A stretch of DNA of 38,191 nucleotides from an uncultured Agathobacter sp. (GTDB lineage Bacteria > Bacillota > Clostridia > Lachnospirales > Lachnospiraceae), in NCBI GenBank assembly GCA_934316545.1, contig CAKRDT010000020.1:1-38191 (forward strand), in the 5' to 3' direction. Of the stretch, positions 14,861-23,445 are shown piece by piece (position 1 is the first letter of the stretch; every line of letters starts with the position of its first letter). The position numbers and the translations under genes were made by a program. The notes beneath the pieces are model-generated. The model saw only the letters and a program-made list of their open reading frames with translations, searched no databases and was not told the origin of the DNA.

Positions 14861-15862
14861 ATGAAGACAAATCGAATGATCAGAACCCTTGTGGTTCTTC
14901 TATGCATGGTATCCATGCTTGTTTTTTCCGGAGAGAAAACCAAGGTATATGCGAGTGGGCTTGTATTTGTTGTGCTGAACACGTATGAGCAGACGATGAA
15001 TATTGGGGACGAGTATCGCTTGTATGCCGTGACCTCCAATGGGAAAAAACCGACATTTTGTTCGAGTGATAATAAGATTGCTTCGGTCAACACATATGGA
15101 CTGATCACTGCAAAGAAAGCAGGAACTGTCAAGATTATTGTCAGAACGAAGAATGGTGAGGCGAGATGCCGCGTCACAGTGAATAAGACAACAATCAAAC
15201 TCAATCAGCAGTCCGTATCGCTGGATAACGGAAACGAATTCCAATTGAAAGCGGATGTATCGACCGGGCATGAAGTCAGGTACAAATCCAGTAAAAGAAG
15301 CGTGGCAGCGGTAGATGAGAGCGGATTGATTACCGCAAAGAAGCCGGGAGATGCTTTGATCACCGTATCGGCCGATGGAACAAATGTAACGTGCCGAGTT
15401 AAGGTCAGACAGCCGAAAGTTACGCTTAGTCAGGGTAAGGCAGCGTTATACCGCAAAGAGGGGCTGCAGCTTACCGTCCATACGAATTCCAAAACAAAAC
15501 CAAAGTGGAAATCGAATCGTTCCAGTGTTGCTACCGTGGATGACAGAGGATATGTGACAGCAGTGAAACATGGAACCGCTATGATTACAGTAACTGTGGA
15601 TGGTGTCTGTAAAACGTGTGAAGTGGTGGTTCGTCAGCCAAAAGTACAACTGTCGAAATCGTCTGTGCAGCTGCGTGTGGGACAACAGACACAGGCAGAG
15701 GCGAGTGTGTCCTCAGGCAACACACCAACGTATTCGAGCTCTAACACAAGTATTGCTACCGTCGAGGAAGATGGGAAGATTACTGCTGTCAGTAAAGGTA
15801 AAGCATATATTTATGCTACGGAAGACGGCATAAAAGCAAAGCTTACTGTAGTGGTAAAATAG
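14861..15862 (+). CDS. Secreted protein of four BIG2 (bacterial Ig-like) domains
   Basis: A 333-residue exported protein. A basic N-terminus and a hydrophobic stretch form a signal peptide likely cut near residue 31 (VYA-SG). The rest is four Ig-like BIG2 repeats at about 35-107, 110-183, 185-258 and 260-333. Each has the typical S(S/N)xxxA(S/A/T)VxxxGx(I/V)TA(K/V) core followed by GxAxI. BIG2 domains occur in surface adhesins and in modules attached to cell-wall enzymes. Here no catalytic domain, LPXTG anchor or transmembrane tail is present, so the protein is probably released or loosely wall-bound. It has its own promoter and an AGGGGG ribosome site. Its binding target is unknown. Confidence 0.86.
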   Translation: MKTNRMIRTLVVLLCMVSMLVFSGEKTKVYASGLVFVVLNTYEQTMNIGDEYRLYAVTSNGKKPTFCSSDNKIASVNTYGLITAKKAGTVKIIVRTKNGEARCRVTVNKTTIKLNQQSVSLDNGNEFQLKADVSTGHEVRYKSSKRSVAAVDESGLITAKKPGDALITVSADGTNVTCRVKVRQPKVTLSQGKAALYRKEGLQLTVHTNSKTKPKWKSNRSSVATVDDRGYVTAVKHGTAMITVTVDGVCKTCEVVVRQPKVQLSKSSVQLRVGQQTQAEASVSSGNTPTYSSSNTSIATVEEDGKITAVSKGKAYIYATEDGIKAKLTVVVK

Positions 15863-15955
15863 GGCAGCAATGACAGGAATGTTAAGTAACTGTAGATAAA
15901 AGGAAAGTAGGGGAAGACGGATAGAACCTGCCGGATGAAGACTTTTAAAAATGTT

Positions 15956-15984
15956 TTGACATCATGCCATTAAGGTGTTAGCAT
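15956..15984 (+). promoter_or_regulatory. Promoter for the MATE transporter gene
   Basis: Consensus TTGACA (15956-15961), 17 bases, TAGCAT (15979-15984) preceded by TGT, an extended -10 arrangement. It lies about 36 bases before the chosen start at 16020. Confidence 0.68.
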
Positions 15985-16019
15985 ATCGATATTACACGTT
16001 ATACGAGGAGAACTTAGAA

Positions 16020-17405
16020 ATGATAAAGAAATATATTGGGGATAAACAGTTTTATCAACATACACTGATGGTTGCGGTGCCGATCATTATACAGAATTTT
16101 GTTACCAATTTTGTCGGACTGCTTGACAATATCATGGTCGGACAGGTTGGAACGGATCAGATGAACGGAGTGGCGATTGTCAATCAGTTGTTGTTTGTAT
16201 TTAACTTGTGTGCCTGGGGGGCTGTATCTGGTGCCGGAATCTTTACGGTACAGTATTTCGGAAAAGGTGACGAGGATGGTGTGCGCAATACATTTCGTGC
16301 CAAGATCATTTTGCTGGGACTGGTATTGCTTGCAGGATTGCTTGTATTTGGTGGGGCAGGAGAAAATCTGATTCGGCAGTTTCTCCATGAGACTGACAGT
16401 GTGGGAAATGCTGCCATTACTTTGGAGGAAGGAATGCATTATCTGTGGATCATGATGGTTGGACTTGTTCCGTTTGTGGTCACACAGGCATATTCCAATA
16501 CCCTGCGCGATGTCGGAGAGACGGTGCTTCCGATGAAAGCTAGTGTGATAGCGGTTTTTGTCAATCTTGTGCTGAATTATATTCTCATTTTCGGACATTT
16601 CGGAGCACCGGTACTTGGTGTACAGGGTGCGGCCATCGCAACGGTTGTTTCGCGTTTTGTGGAAGCCGGAATTGTTGTGCTATGGGTACATAAGCATCAT
16701 GCAAAATTTACATTCATTAAAGGAGCGTATAAGACTCTTCACATTCCGGCGAATCTCATGAAACAGATTATTGTGAAAGGCTCGCCGCTTGCAGTCAACG
16801 AAGCTTTGTGGGCACTTGGCATGACGGTACTCAATCAATGCTATTCTACGCGCGGACTTGCAGTGGTGGGAGCGTTTAATATTTCTTCCACAATTTCAAA
16901 CCTGTTTAGTGTTGTCTATCTGGGACTTGGAGATGCGGTTGCAATCATTATCGGTAAATATCTGGGTGCGGGAGAGATGGAGCGCGCGAAGGATGAGGAT
17001 CGCAAACTGATTGCGTTTTCGATTACCTGTTGTATCGTGATCGGGGCAATTATGGCGATGCTGCATGGAGTATTTCCGGAGTTGTACAACACGGAGGATG
17101 AGGTCAGACAGCTGGCGGGAATATTTATTCTGGTTGTTTCTGCAATGATGCCGTTTTATGCATTCCTGCATGCAAGTTATTTTACGCTTCGTACCGGCGG
17201 AAAGACGATTATTACTTTTATTTTTGACAGCGTTTTTGCATGGGTAATCGTAGTACCGACAGCATTTTTACTGACACATTTTACAGACCTTCCGATCGTG
17301 CCAATCTATATGATTGTATGTTCTGCCGATTTCATCAAATGTGCCATCGGTTTTATTCTTCTGAAAAAAGGCGTGTGGTTACACAATATTGTAAAAGACA
17401 TTTAA
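16020..17405 (+). CDS. MATE family efflux transporter
   Basis: A 461-residue membrane protein with about twelve helices in two related halves, typical of MATE antiporters, which export drugs, metabolites or flavins using a Na+ or H+ gradient. Family marks include the N-terminal PIIIQNFVTNFVGLLDNIMVGQ region (split over residues about 20-41) and the matching segment PLAVNEALWALG at the start of the second half. The start is the ATG at 16020, which follows ACGAGGAG (16003-16010); an in-frame GTG further up lies in the promoter. The substrate cannot be told from sequence. The gene ends at a terminator hairpin that also covers the spoVT ribosome site. Confidence 0.92.
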   Translation: MIKKYIGDKQFYQHTLMVAVPIIIQNFVTNFVGLLDNIMVGQVGTDQMNGVAIVNQLLFVFNLCAWGAVSGAGIFTVQYFGKGDEDGVRNTFRAKIILLGLVLLAGLLVFGGAGENLIRQFLHETDSVGNAAITLEEGMHYLWIMMVGLVPFVVTQAYSNTLRDVGETVLPMKASVIAVFVNLVLNYILIFGHFGAPVLGVQGAAIATVVSRFVEAGIVVLWVHKHHAKFTFIKGAYKTLHIPANLMKQIIVKGSPLAVNEALWALGMTVLNQCYSTRGLAVVGAFNISSTISNLFSVVYLGLGDAVAIIIGKYLGAGEMERAKDEDRKLIAFSITCCIVIGAIMAMLHGVFPELYNTEDEVRQLAGIFILVVSAMMPFYAFLHASYFTLRTGGKTIITFIFDSVFAWVIVVPTAFLLTHFTDLPIVPIYMIVCSADFIKCAIGFILLKKGVWLHNIVKDI

Positions 17406-17406
17406 A

Positions 17407-17435
17407 GTATAAATCCTCTTGATTTCCACATACTA
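17407..17435 (+). promoter_or_regulatory. Sigma-G-type promoter of spoVT
   Basis: GTATA (17407-17411), 17 bases, CATACTA (17429-17435). This fits the forespore sigma-G pattern known from Bacillus subtilis (GnATR, 17-18 bases, CATnnTA), and B. subtilis spoVT is itself a sigma-G gene. The -10 starts at the end of the left arm of the hairpin at 17414-17479. Confidence 0.72.
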
Positions 17436-17486
17436 CCCATATATTACATTTATGGAAAAGTAAGTGGAAATCAGGAGGAATTTTTT
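17414..17486 (+). terminator. Terminator hairpin of the MATE gene that contains the spoVT ribosome site
   Basis: TCCTCTTGATTTCCAC (17414-17429) pairs with GTGGAAATCAGGAGGA (17464-17479) over 16 bases with one G-U pair; TTTTTT follows at 17481-17486. The right arm holds AGGAGG, the spoVT ribosome binding site. RNA started from the sigma-G promoter would lack the left arm. Confidence 0.78.
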
Positions 17487-17488
17487 AT

Positions 17489-18037
17489 ATGAAAGCAACT
17501 GGTATTGTTCGAAGAATAGATGATCTCGGTCGTATTGTAGTTCCGAAGGAAATCCGGCGTACTCTTCGCATCCGCGAAGGTGACCCGCTTGAAATTTTTA
17601 CGAACCGCGAAGGTGAGATTATGTTAAAAAAATATTCGCCGATCGGTGAACTGGGGGAGATTGCCGGGAATTATGCGGAGGCGCTTGCACATGTCACAGA
17701 AACCCTTGTTTGTATTACGGACCGTGATTATATTGTAGCGGCATCCGGCAGTGGCAGAAAAGAACTCGATGGAGAACACCTGAGCCAGGAAGTGGAAATC
17801 CTTATGGAAAAAAGAGGCACTTTTGTAGTCGCAGATGTCCACAAGGAACTGCCACTCATTGCAAAGGAATGGAAAAACGATTATAAAAGTGCGATTTTGT
17901 CGACCATCATCTGTAATGGGGATTGTCAGGGTGCAGTTATTGTGGTAAGCAAAAGCGATGAGCCGCAGAACCTTCAGACGCTTCGCCTGCTGGCACAGTC
18001 TGCGGCATGCTTTATGGGAAAACATATGGAACAGTAA
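17489..18037 (+). CDS. spoVT: Stage V sporulation protein T, AbrB-family regulator with GAF-like domain
   Basis: A 182-residue transcription factor of the forespore. Residues 1-50 form a swapped-hairpin AbrB DNA-binding domain (MKATGIVRRIDDLGRIVVPK, then EIRRTLRIREGDPLEIF), and residues about 56-180 a GAF-like domain, exactly the SpoVT layout and length. In Bacillus subtilis SpoVT adjusts sigma-G-dependent gene expression late in sporulation. The ribosome site AGGAGG (17473-17478) is ten bases before the ATG and sits in the right arm of a hairpin. A sigma-G-type promoter overlaps the left arm. Its presence is good evidence that the organism forms, or recently formed, endospores. Confidence 0.95.
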   Translation: MKATGIVRRIDDLGRIVVPKEIRRTLRIREGDPLEIFTNREGEIMLKKYSPIGELGEIAGNYAEALAHVTETLVCITDRDYIVAASGSGRKELDGEHLSQEVEILMEKRGTFVVADVHKELPLIAKEWKNDYKSAILSTIICNGDCQGAVIVVSKSDEPQNLQTLRLLAQSAACFMGKHMEQ

Positions 18038-18072
18038 GTGATTTCATAAGACATTCTTAATAAAAAGATAAT

Positions 18073-18101
18073 TTGCATATGTAATATAAAAGCGATAAAA
18101 T
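18073..18101 (+). promoter_or_regulatory. Probable sigma-A promoter for the class A PBP gene
   Basis: TTGCAT (18073-18078), 17 bases, TAAAAT (18096-18101), about 40 bases before the PBP start. Each element differs from consensus by one or two bases. Confidence 0.6.
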
Positions 18102-18142
18102 ACTTCATATATCTTTTGAAGAGGATAAGAGAAGGAGATTTT

Positions 18143-20494
18143 ATGGCAAAGAAGAAGAGAAGAAAAAAGAAACAACATCGCTTTTTCTGGTTCGTAATAA
18201 AGCTGCAGATCGTGTTGATGCTTCTTGTGCTTGGTGCGGCCGGCGTGTACTTTTTTGGTGGTTATGCGGACGAAGTGCAGCAGATTCGAAGAGAGGCAAT
18301 CAAAGAAGTGGCGGATTCGGATGAATCACTTTTTATTCCGTCGCAGACCTGTTCTGTGTATGATACCGATGGAAATCTGATCTCGGAACGCAAGGGCGAC
18401 AAGGATGCGCAGTATGTCAAGTATGAGGATATTCCAAAGTCATTTGTTGCTGCGATCATCAGTATTGAGGATAAAAAATTCTACCGGCACAACGGCGTGG
18501 ACTTTAAGGCCATCATGCGTGCGGTCAAGGCTCGTCTTCAGGCGGGAAAGGTAACGCAGGGTGGAAGTACGATTACGATGCAGCTTGCAAAACTGATGTA
18601 TATGGAACCGAGCAAGACGTGGCAGTACAAAGTTAAGCAGATATTCCTTGCGATGGAACTGGAGAAGCGGTATTCCAAGGAGAAGATTCTGGAGTTTTAT
18701 TTGAATAATATTTATTTTGCCAATGGATACTATGGGATTGATGCAGCGAGCAGAGGCTATTTTAACTGTGATCTTAAGGATCTTGATATTTCTCAGGTCG
18801 CGTTTTTATGTGCGATTCCGAATAGTCCGTCATATTATGATCCGGTGACCAATATGGATCACACAATTACAAGACGGAACCTGATCTTACAAAATATGTG
18901 GGATGACGGCAAGATTACACAGGAACAGTACTATGAGGCCTGCAAGGAAGAGATGACTCTGAATCGTCCCAAGAAGACATCGATGACGATTGTCAATAAT
19001 TATGTGGACACATATACCTATTACTGTGCAACCCGTGCTCTGATGGAGCAGGAAGGATTTCAGTTCCGGAATTACTTTGATTCAGAGGAAGAAAAGAAAA
19101 CATATAACGAGGAATATGACGAATTGTATGCGTCCTGTCAGAAGAAGCTGTATTCGGGCGGATATAAGATTTATACATCCATCGATATGGACAAGCAGAA
19201 TACGCTGCAGCAGGCGGTGGATGATGAACTTGCTTCCTTTACGGATCTCGATGATGATGGCACTTATGACATGCAGGGAGCAGCTGTCTCAATTGATAAC
19301 AGTACCGGATATGTGGTAGCAATCGTTGGCGGACGAAACCAGGATTTTACATCCTATACCTTAAATCGTGCGTATCAGAGCCATCGTCAGCCGGGAAGTT
19401 CCATTAAGCCTCTTCTTGTGTATACACCATGTTTTGAGCGCGGATATGATCCGGATACGATCGTGGATGACCACAAATTCGAGGGAGGACCGTCCAACGC
19501 CACTAAAACTTATGCCGGTAAGGTTAAGCTGCGTTATGCAGTTGCACAATCATTGAATACGGTTGCATGGCAGCTGTATGATCAATTGACTCCGTCCGTT
19601 GGTCTGCAGTATCTGAAAAATATGAATTTTACCGGAATCGTCCAAGATGATTACACACTTGCCACTTCACTCGGCGGATTTACCAAAGGTGTTTCTCCGC
19701 TTGAGATGGCAGCAGGATTTGAAACCATCGGAAATGATGGAATGTATCGTGAGCCGACCTGCATTAAGACCATTATTGATTCCGATGAGAATGTTGTCTA
19801 TGCTTCGCAGATGACAGAGATATCCATCTATGAACAGGATGCGTCCCGCATGATGACCGATGTGCTTACAACGGTTATGGATAGCGGAACAGGACGTTCT
19901 CTCAAATTAAAAGGAATGCCTTGTGCGGGAAAAACGGGTACAACAAATGACCATAAAGATGGTTGGTTTGTCGGTTTTACCAAATATTACACGACGAGTG
20001 TGTGGGTTGGCTGTGATTATCCAAAAGCGATTCAGAATCTTAGCGGAAGTACATATCCGGGCCGTATTTGGAAAGCGTATATGAGTGCGATCCATGAGAA
20101 TCTTGCGCCGGTTGATTTCCTGCCGTATGCACAGCTTTCCGATGATTTTAAGAATCAGCAGGATCAGGAACAGCAGGATCAGGAGCAGAAGCGCGAGGAA
20201 GATAATGCGACCGGCAGTCAGGACAAGGCGGATCAGAATCAGCCGGCAGATAATCAGCAGGATCAGAACCAGAATAACAATGCCGGAAATGATAATAACA
20301 CGGATAACGACAATGCGAACAGCAATCATAACAATAACAGTAATGCCGGCAGCGATAACAATAATAACAATGATGCATCCGATTCGAATACGTCGGATAA
20401 CAATGGTGGCGATAACACCGGGGACAATACCGGCGGGGATCAAAGCGGTGGCGATCATACGGGAGACGAAGAGGATCCGTCCGGCAATCCATAG
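18143..20494 (+). CDS. Class A penicillin-binding protein (PBP1A-type) with low-complexity tail
   Basis: A 783-residue bifunctional peptidoglycan synthase. A short Lys/Arg-rich cytoplasmic tail (KKKRRKKKQHR) and one membrane helix (about 18-40) are followed by a GT51 glycosyltransferase domain with catalytic Glu109 in SIEDKKFYRHNG and the GGSTITMQLAK motif. The transpeptidase domain has SSIK (nucleophile Ser419), an SLN motif and KTGTT (from Lys597). The last 110 or so residues are almost only Asn, Asp, Gly, Gln, Ser and Thr, a disordered tail that may reach through the wall. The ATG at 18143 follows GAAGGAGA. The gene lies just after spoVT but has its own promoter; a sporulation-specific role cannot be shown. 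Confidence 0.93.
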   Translation: MAKKKRRKKKQHRFFWFVIKLQIVLMLLVLGAAGVYFFGGYADEVQQIRREAIKEVADSDESLFIPSQTCSVYDTDGNLISERKGDKDAQYVKYEDIPKSFVAAIISIEDKKFYRHNGVDFKAIMRAVKARLQAGKVTQGGSTITMQLAKLMYMEPSKTWQYKVKQIFLAMELEKRYSKEKILEFYLNNIYFANGYYGIDAASRGYFNCDLKDLDISQVAFLCAIPNSPSYYDPVTNMDHTITRRNLILQNMWDDGKITQEQYYEACKEEMTLNRPKKTSMTIVNNYVDTYTYYCATRALMEQEGFQFRNYFDSEEEKKTYNEEYDELYASCQKKLYSGGYKIYTSIDMDKQNTLQQAVDDELASFTDLDDDGTYDMQGAAVSIDNSTGYVVAIVGGRNQDFTSYTLNRAYQSHRQPGSSIKPLLVYTPCFERGYDPDTIVDDHKFEGGPSNATKTYAGKVKLRYAVAQSLNTVAWQLYDQLTPSVGLQYLKNMNFTGIVQDDYTLATSLGGFTKGVSPLEMAAGFETIGNDGMYREPTCIKTIIDSDENVVYASQMTEISIYEQDASRMMTDVLTTVMDSGTGRSLKLKGMPCAGKTGTTNDHKDGWFVGFTKYYTTSVWVGCDYPKAIQNLSGSTYPGRIWKAYMSAIHENLAPVDFLPYAQLSDDFKNQQDQEQQDQEQKREEDNATGSQDKADQNQPADNQQDQNQNNNAGNDNNTDNDNANSNHNNNSNAGSDNNNNNDASDSNTSDNNGGDNTGDNTGGDQSGGDHTGDEEDPSGNP

Positions 20495-20548
20495 ATCAAC
20501 GGCTTTGTTGTGAAAAAGTGAAAATATTTACATTTAAAATTAGTCAAA

Positions 20549-20583
20549 TTACCATTGGATGAACAGTTTACCTATGGTAATAT
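20549..20583 (+). promoter_or_regulatory. Glucokinase promoter framed by an inverted repeat
   Basis: TTGGAT (20555-20560), 17 bases, TAATAT (20578-20583) with TGG before it. TTACCAT (20549-20555) and ATGGTAA (20574-20580) form a perfect 7-base inverted repeat that covers the edges of both promoter elements, a good place for a repressor. Confidence 0.5.
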
Positions 20584-20625
20584 AGAACTAGAATTTCACG
20601 ATAAAGAATGTTGGAGGATAAGCAA

Positions 20626-21564
20626 GTGAAGAAATATGGTTTTGGAATTGATGTTGGGGGAACAACTGTTAAGGTAGGCTTTTTTGAGACAAGCGGAAAG
20701 CTCCTTGATAAGTGGGAAATCAAGACGAATACAGCCAACGGCGGAGAAGCAATATTGTCGGACATTGCGAAAACAGTGGAAGAGAAGCTGAGCAGAGAAG
20801 GCATCAGCAAGGATGATGTACAGGGAATCGGAATCGGTGTTCCGGGACCAATCGTCAATGAGAGTGTTGTTACGATCTGCGTAAATCTCGGATGGAAGAA
20901 TGTTGATGTCGCAGGAACCTTAAGCGGACTTATCGGACTTCCGGTAAAAGTCGGTAATGATGCCAATGTGGCAGGTCTCGGCGAGATGTGGCAGGGTGGT
21001 GCCAAGGGAAGCCGTGATGTTGTTATGGTAACACTCGGAACCGGTGTCGGCGGCGGAATCATCGTAGATGGTAAGATGGTTGCCGGAGCAAACGGTGCAG
21101 GCGGAGAGATCGGACATCTGAACGTCTGTGAGGATGAGAGTGAAGCATGTAACTGTGGACAGCATGGATGTCTGGAACAGTATACCTCTGCAACTGGTGT
21201 TGTTCGTATGGCAAAGCGCAAGCTGGCTAAGACAACGGAGGAGACAAGTCTTCGTAAATTTGAAGATCTTACGGCAAAGGATGTATTTGACGAGGCAAAA
21301 GCAGGCGATAAGGTAGCACTTGAGATCGTTGATGAAGTGTGTGAGATCTTAGGTAAGGCACTTGGAAAGATTGCATGTGTTGTCAATCCGGAAGTATTTG
21401 TAATCGGTGGCGGCGTATCTAAGGCCGGACAGATCCTGATTGATACGATCAAGAAATATTATGTGCCGAACACATTCAGTTCTTGCAAGGACGCGCGTTT
21501 TGAACTTGCTTCACTTGGCAACGATGCCGGAATGTATGGATGCATGTGCCTTGTGCTTGATTAA
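20626..21564 (+). CDS. ROK-family glucokinase
   Basis: A 312-residue sugar kinase that phosphorylates glucose at C6 with ATP. The phosphate-binding motif GIDVGGTTVK is at residues 7-16, and GVPGPI and the TLGTGVGGG loop follow. GGEIGHL and the zinc motif CNCGQHGCLEQ (Cys175, Cys177, Cys182) mark the ROK family. The start is taken as the GTG at 20626 because TTGGAGGA (20611-20618) is well spaced from it; an ATG six codons earlier would leave the ribosome site inside the gene. The gene is single and ends at a strong two-way terminator. Glucose is the most likely substrate, but other ROK kinases use N-acetylmannosamine or fructose. Confidence 0.9.
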   Translation: MKKYGFGIDVGGTTVKVGFFETSGKLLDKWEIKTNTANGGEAILSDIAKTVEEKLSREGISKDDVQGIGIGVPGPIVNESVVTICVNLGWKNVDVAGTLSGLIGLPVKVGNDANVAGLGEMWQGGAKGSRDVVMVTLGTGVGGGIIVDGKMVAGANGAGGEIGHLNVCEDESEACNCGQHGCLEQYTSATGVVRMAKRKLAKTTEETSLRKFEDLTAKDVFDEAKAGDKVALEIVDEVCEILGKALGKIACVVNPEVFVIGGGVSKAGQILIDTIKKYYVPNTFSSCKDARFELASLGNDAGMYGCMCLVLD

Positions 21565-21593
21565 AAATACAGAGAGTATATATGATTACATAT

Positions 21594-21629
21594 AAAAAAG
21601 TCCTAATCCATTGTGATTAGGACTTTTTT
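21594..21629. terminator. Bidirectional intrinsic terminator
   Basis: AAAAAAGTCCTAATC (21594-21608) and GATTAGGACTTTTTT (21615-21629) pair perfectly around a 6-base loop and serve both convergent genes. A second hairpin GTGCGC/GCGCAC (21631-21647) lies between it and the stop of the minus-strand gene. Confidence 0.93.
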
Positions 21630-21651
21630 GGTGCGCTTGCGGCGCACGTTT

Positions 21652-23241
21652 CTATTTCTCTTTATTATTTTTCAGGATCATTCGTTTCTGTTTACTTGAA
21701 TATGTCCAAAGCTTTGAACTTAATTTTGAACAATTACCGGCTGTAATGGAAGAAACCTTTTTCGCAGTACCGATATAAGGTTTCCAATCAAAGTCCTGAC
21801 CTCCGTAAGCTTTGCCGGAACCTGTATAGTAATTGTCAAAAACATTTCGTTTGCGTGCAACGTAAGAACCTGTATAGTAACCGAGCACTTCTCCCTTGAA
21901 TACCTTCTTAGAAGAACCTGTCACCTTTCCGGTTGAATAATTGGATTTGATAAACTCATCATATACGGATGCACTTCCGACAAGTCCTCCAACATATGAC
22001 AATTTCTTCGCTGACAGAGATACCGCACCGGTGTTGTAGCAATTCTGTACATTTGCGGTTGACTGTCCTGCCAGACCGCCTACAGCCGCATCGCCGCCGG
22101 ACTTCACATTCACAGCGACTTTTCCCTTATTATAGGACTGTGTGATATCATTAACGACTACCGCAACACCGCCTACATTGGTACTGCGGGGAGCATTGGC
22201 TGTCACTGTAATGGCTCCTGTATTGAAGGATTTTACCATCTTTGTTCCGATACGGGTCGTCTCACCGACCACGCCCGCTACACTGATGCCGGTCATATTT
22301 GATGCATTCGCGTTCACTGTGATCTTACCTGTATTCGAGCAGGAATCGATTCCACTATTGCTCTCTCCTATGACACCGACGATATTCGCTTCTGTCGCGA
22401 ATCCTTCTGCTGCCTTTTCGATCGTACAGATGATTGCTCCGGTGTTTTTACAGTTTTTAACTGCTTTTTTCCCATAAAAGGAATTTGCTACACCGGATAT
22501 TGTAAATTCATTTCCGCCCCATTCGTCACTCGGCTTATAAGTGACCTTGATCGTTCCTTTATTGGTACAATTCTGTAATAGTGACTTTGATGAACTGCCG
22601 GATGCAATCCTTGTGATTCCTCCGACATCGCAGGAAGGTGAGCTATCTGCTGTTCCTCTGACATTCACAGTGATATTGATAGCATTCACACAATTCTTTA
22701 TCACTGCCTTTTCATCATTCGCAAGTACGATTCCGCCAATATAAGCAGCTTCCCCCTTGACGGAGATCTTTCCGGAGGTTTTGATCTGATCAAAGGTACA
22801 GTTCGTAGCGCTGCATACCAATGTTCCTATCGTTCCACCATCCTGAAGATTAATATCTACACCGGTAACAGAGATATTTTTAAATACGGCACCGCTCGCA
22901 TATCCGAAAATACCTGCATTCTCAGCCCAGTTTGAGGTCTTGTAAGTATAACCGGTCAGCTTGTGCCCTTTACCATCAAGCTGTCCCTTAAATGGATGAT
23001 CTCTGTCCCCAAACAGCTGGAAATCTGCAGGCAATTTGATATCCTTTGCAAGATAATAATTCCCTGACGGATTGCTCTCCATCGCCTTTAAATCCTCTGC
23101 TGTCGAGACCGCGGTTGCCGCTGCTGCTTTCAAATTTACCGATGCAGCTTCCACTTTTGTAGCAGGTGCTGCGAATACAGCATTTGCAGGTGTAGAAAAT
23201 GCCATCAGTGCAGCCAGAGATAATGTCAGTATTTTTTTCAT
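21652..23241 (-). CDS. Secreted GLUG-repeat beta-helix-like protein
   Basis: A 529-residue exported protein. A signal peptide (MKKILTLSLAALMAFST) ends near residue 24 (VFA-AP). After a beta-helix-like opening (YYLAKDIKL, FKGQLDGKGHKLTGY) come at least seven short repeats of the form xxNxGxIxV: CTNKGTIKV, CKNTGAIIC, CSNTGKITV, SFNTGAITV, SYNKGKVAV, CYNTGAVSL, NYSTGKVTG, many followed by VGG(L/V). This is the GLUG pattern of surface and adhesin-like proteins with a right-handed beta-helix. No LPXTG or other anchor is visible. The start ATG follows AAAGGAG. The gene is single, with its own promoter and a candidate operator dyad. Adhesion or glycan binding is a guess. Confidence 0.85.
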   Translation of the reverse strand: MKKILTLSLAALMAFSTPANAVFAAPATKVEAASVNLKAAAATAVSTAEDLKAMESNPSGNYYLAKDIKLPADFQLFGDRDHPFKGQLDGKGHKLTGYTYKTSNWAENAGIFGYASGAVFKNISVTGVDINLQDGGTIGTLVCSATNCTFDQIKTSGKISVKGEAAYIGGIVLANDEKAVIKNCVNAINITVNVRGTADSSPSCDVGGITRIASGSSSKSLLQNCTNKGTIKVTYKPSDEWGGNEFTISGVANSFYGKKAVKNCKNTGAIICTIEKAAEGFATEANIVGVIGESNSGIDSCSNTGKITVNANASNMTGISVAGVVGETTRIGTKMVKSFNTGAITVTANAPRSTNVGGVAVVVNDITQSYNKGKVAVNVKSGGDAAVGGLAGQSTANVQNCYNTGAVSLSAKKLSYVGGLVGSASVYDEFIKSNYSTGKVTGSSKKVFKGEVLGYYTGSYVARKRNVFDNYYTGSGKAYGGQDFDWKPYIGTAKKVSSITAGNCSKLSSKLWTYSSKQKRMILKNNKEK

Positions 23242-23287
23242 TGTTCCACTCCTTTCACTCGGATCCTCCTATAGGAAGAACCAACCT

Positions 23288-23332
23288 ATGATATTTATAT
23301 TATCATAAGTCGTACCTTGAGGTTCAAGTCAA
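23288..23332 (-). promoter_or_regulatory. Promoter of the GLUG protein gene overlapped by an ATGATA-N7-TATCAT dyad
   Basis: On the minus strand TTGAAC (23327-23322), 17 bases, GATAAT (23304-23299); an overlapping TTGACT (23332-23327) is an alternative -35. The dyad ATGATA-N7-TATCAT (23288-23306) covers the -10 and the likely start, as expected for a repressor site. Confidence 0.55.
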
Positions 23333-23379
23333 GAAAAATCCAGAAAAATTGGTCAGTTGAAGCCTTTGAAAAAAATATC

Positions 23380-23408
23380 TTGACAATCAAACTACTTTGA
23401 AATATACT
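23380..23408 (+). promoter_or_regulatory. Fatty acid operon promoter
   Basis: Consensus TTGACA (23380-23385), 17 bases, TATACT (23403-23408). The spacer itself contains ATCAAA and TTTGAA, half-sites of the FabT type. Confidence 0.85.
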
Positions 23409-23445
23409 TTGCCTATCAAACGATTTGATAATCAAACAATTTGAA
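23386..23445 (+). promoter_or_regulatory. FabT-like operator array at the fab operon promoter
   Basis: Half-sites alternate in direction: ATCAAA (23386), TTTGAA (23396), ATCAAA (23415), TTTGAT (23424), ATCAAA (23431), TTTGAA (23440). TTTGATAATCAAA (23424-23436) is a perfect palindrome and matches the known core of streptococcal FabT boxes (TTTGATNATCAAA). The operon's last gene encodes a MarR/FabT-like protein. Confidence 0.75.

Noticed and set aside
18143..20494. PBP as a sporulation-specific gene co-transcribed with spoVT
   Set aside because: It has its own sigma-A-like promoter at 18073 and no forespore promoter was seen, so adjacency alone is not enough.
19907..20513. Several long open frames on both strands over the PBP tail
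   Set aside because: They result from the low-complexity GAT/AAT/CAG codon run; the predicted products are Ile- or Arg-rich nonsense.
21652..23241. Repeats in the GLUG gene as a CRISPR array or DNA repeat
   Set aside because: The units are protein repeats with variable DNA sequence and spacing; there are no identical direct repeats with spacers.
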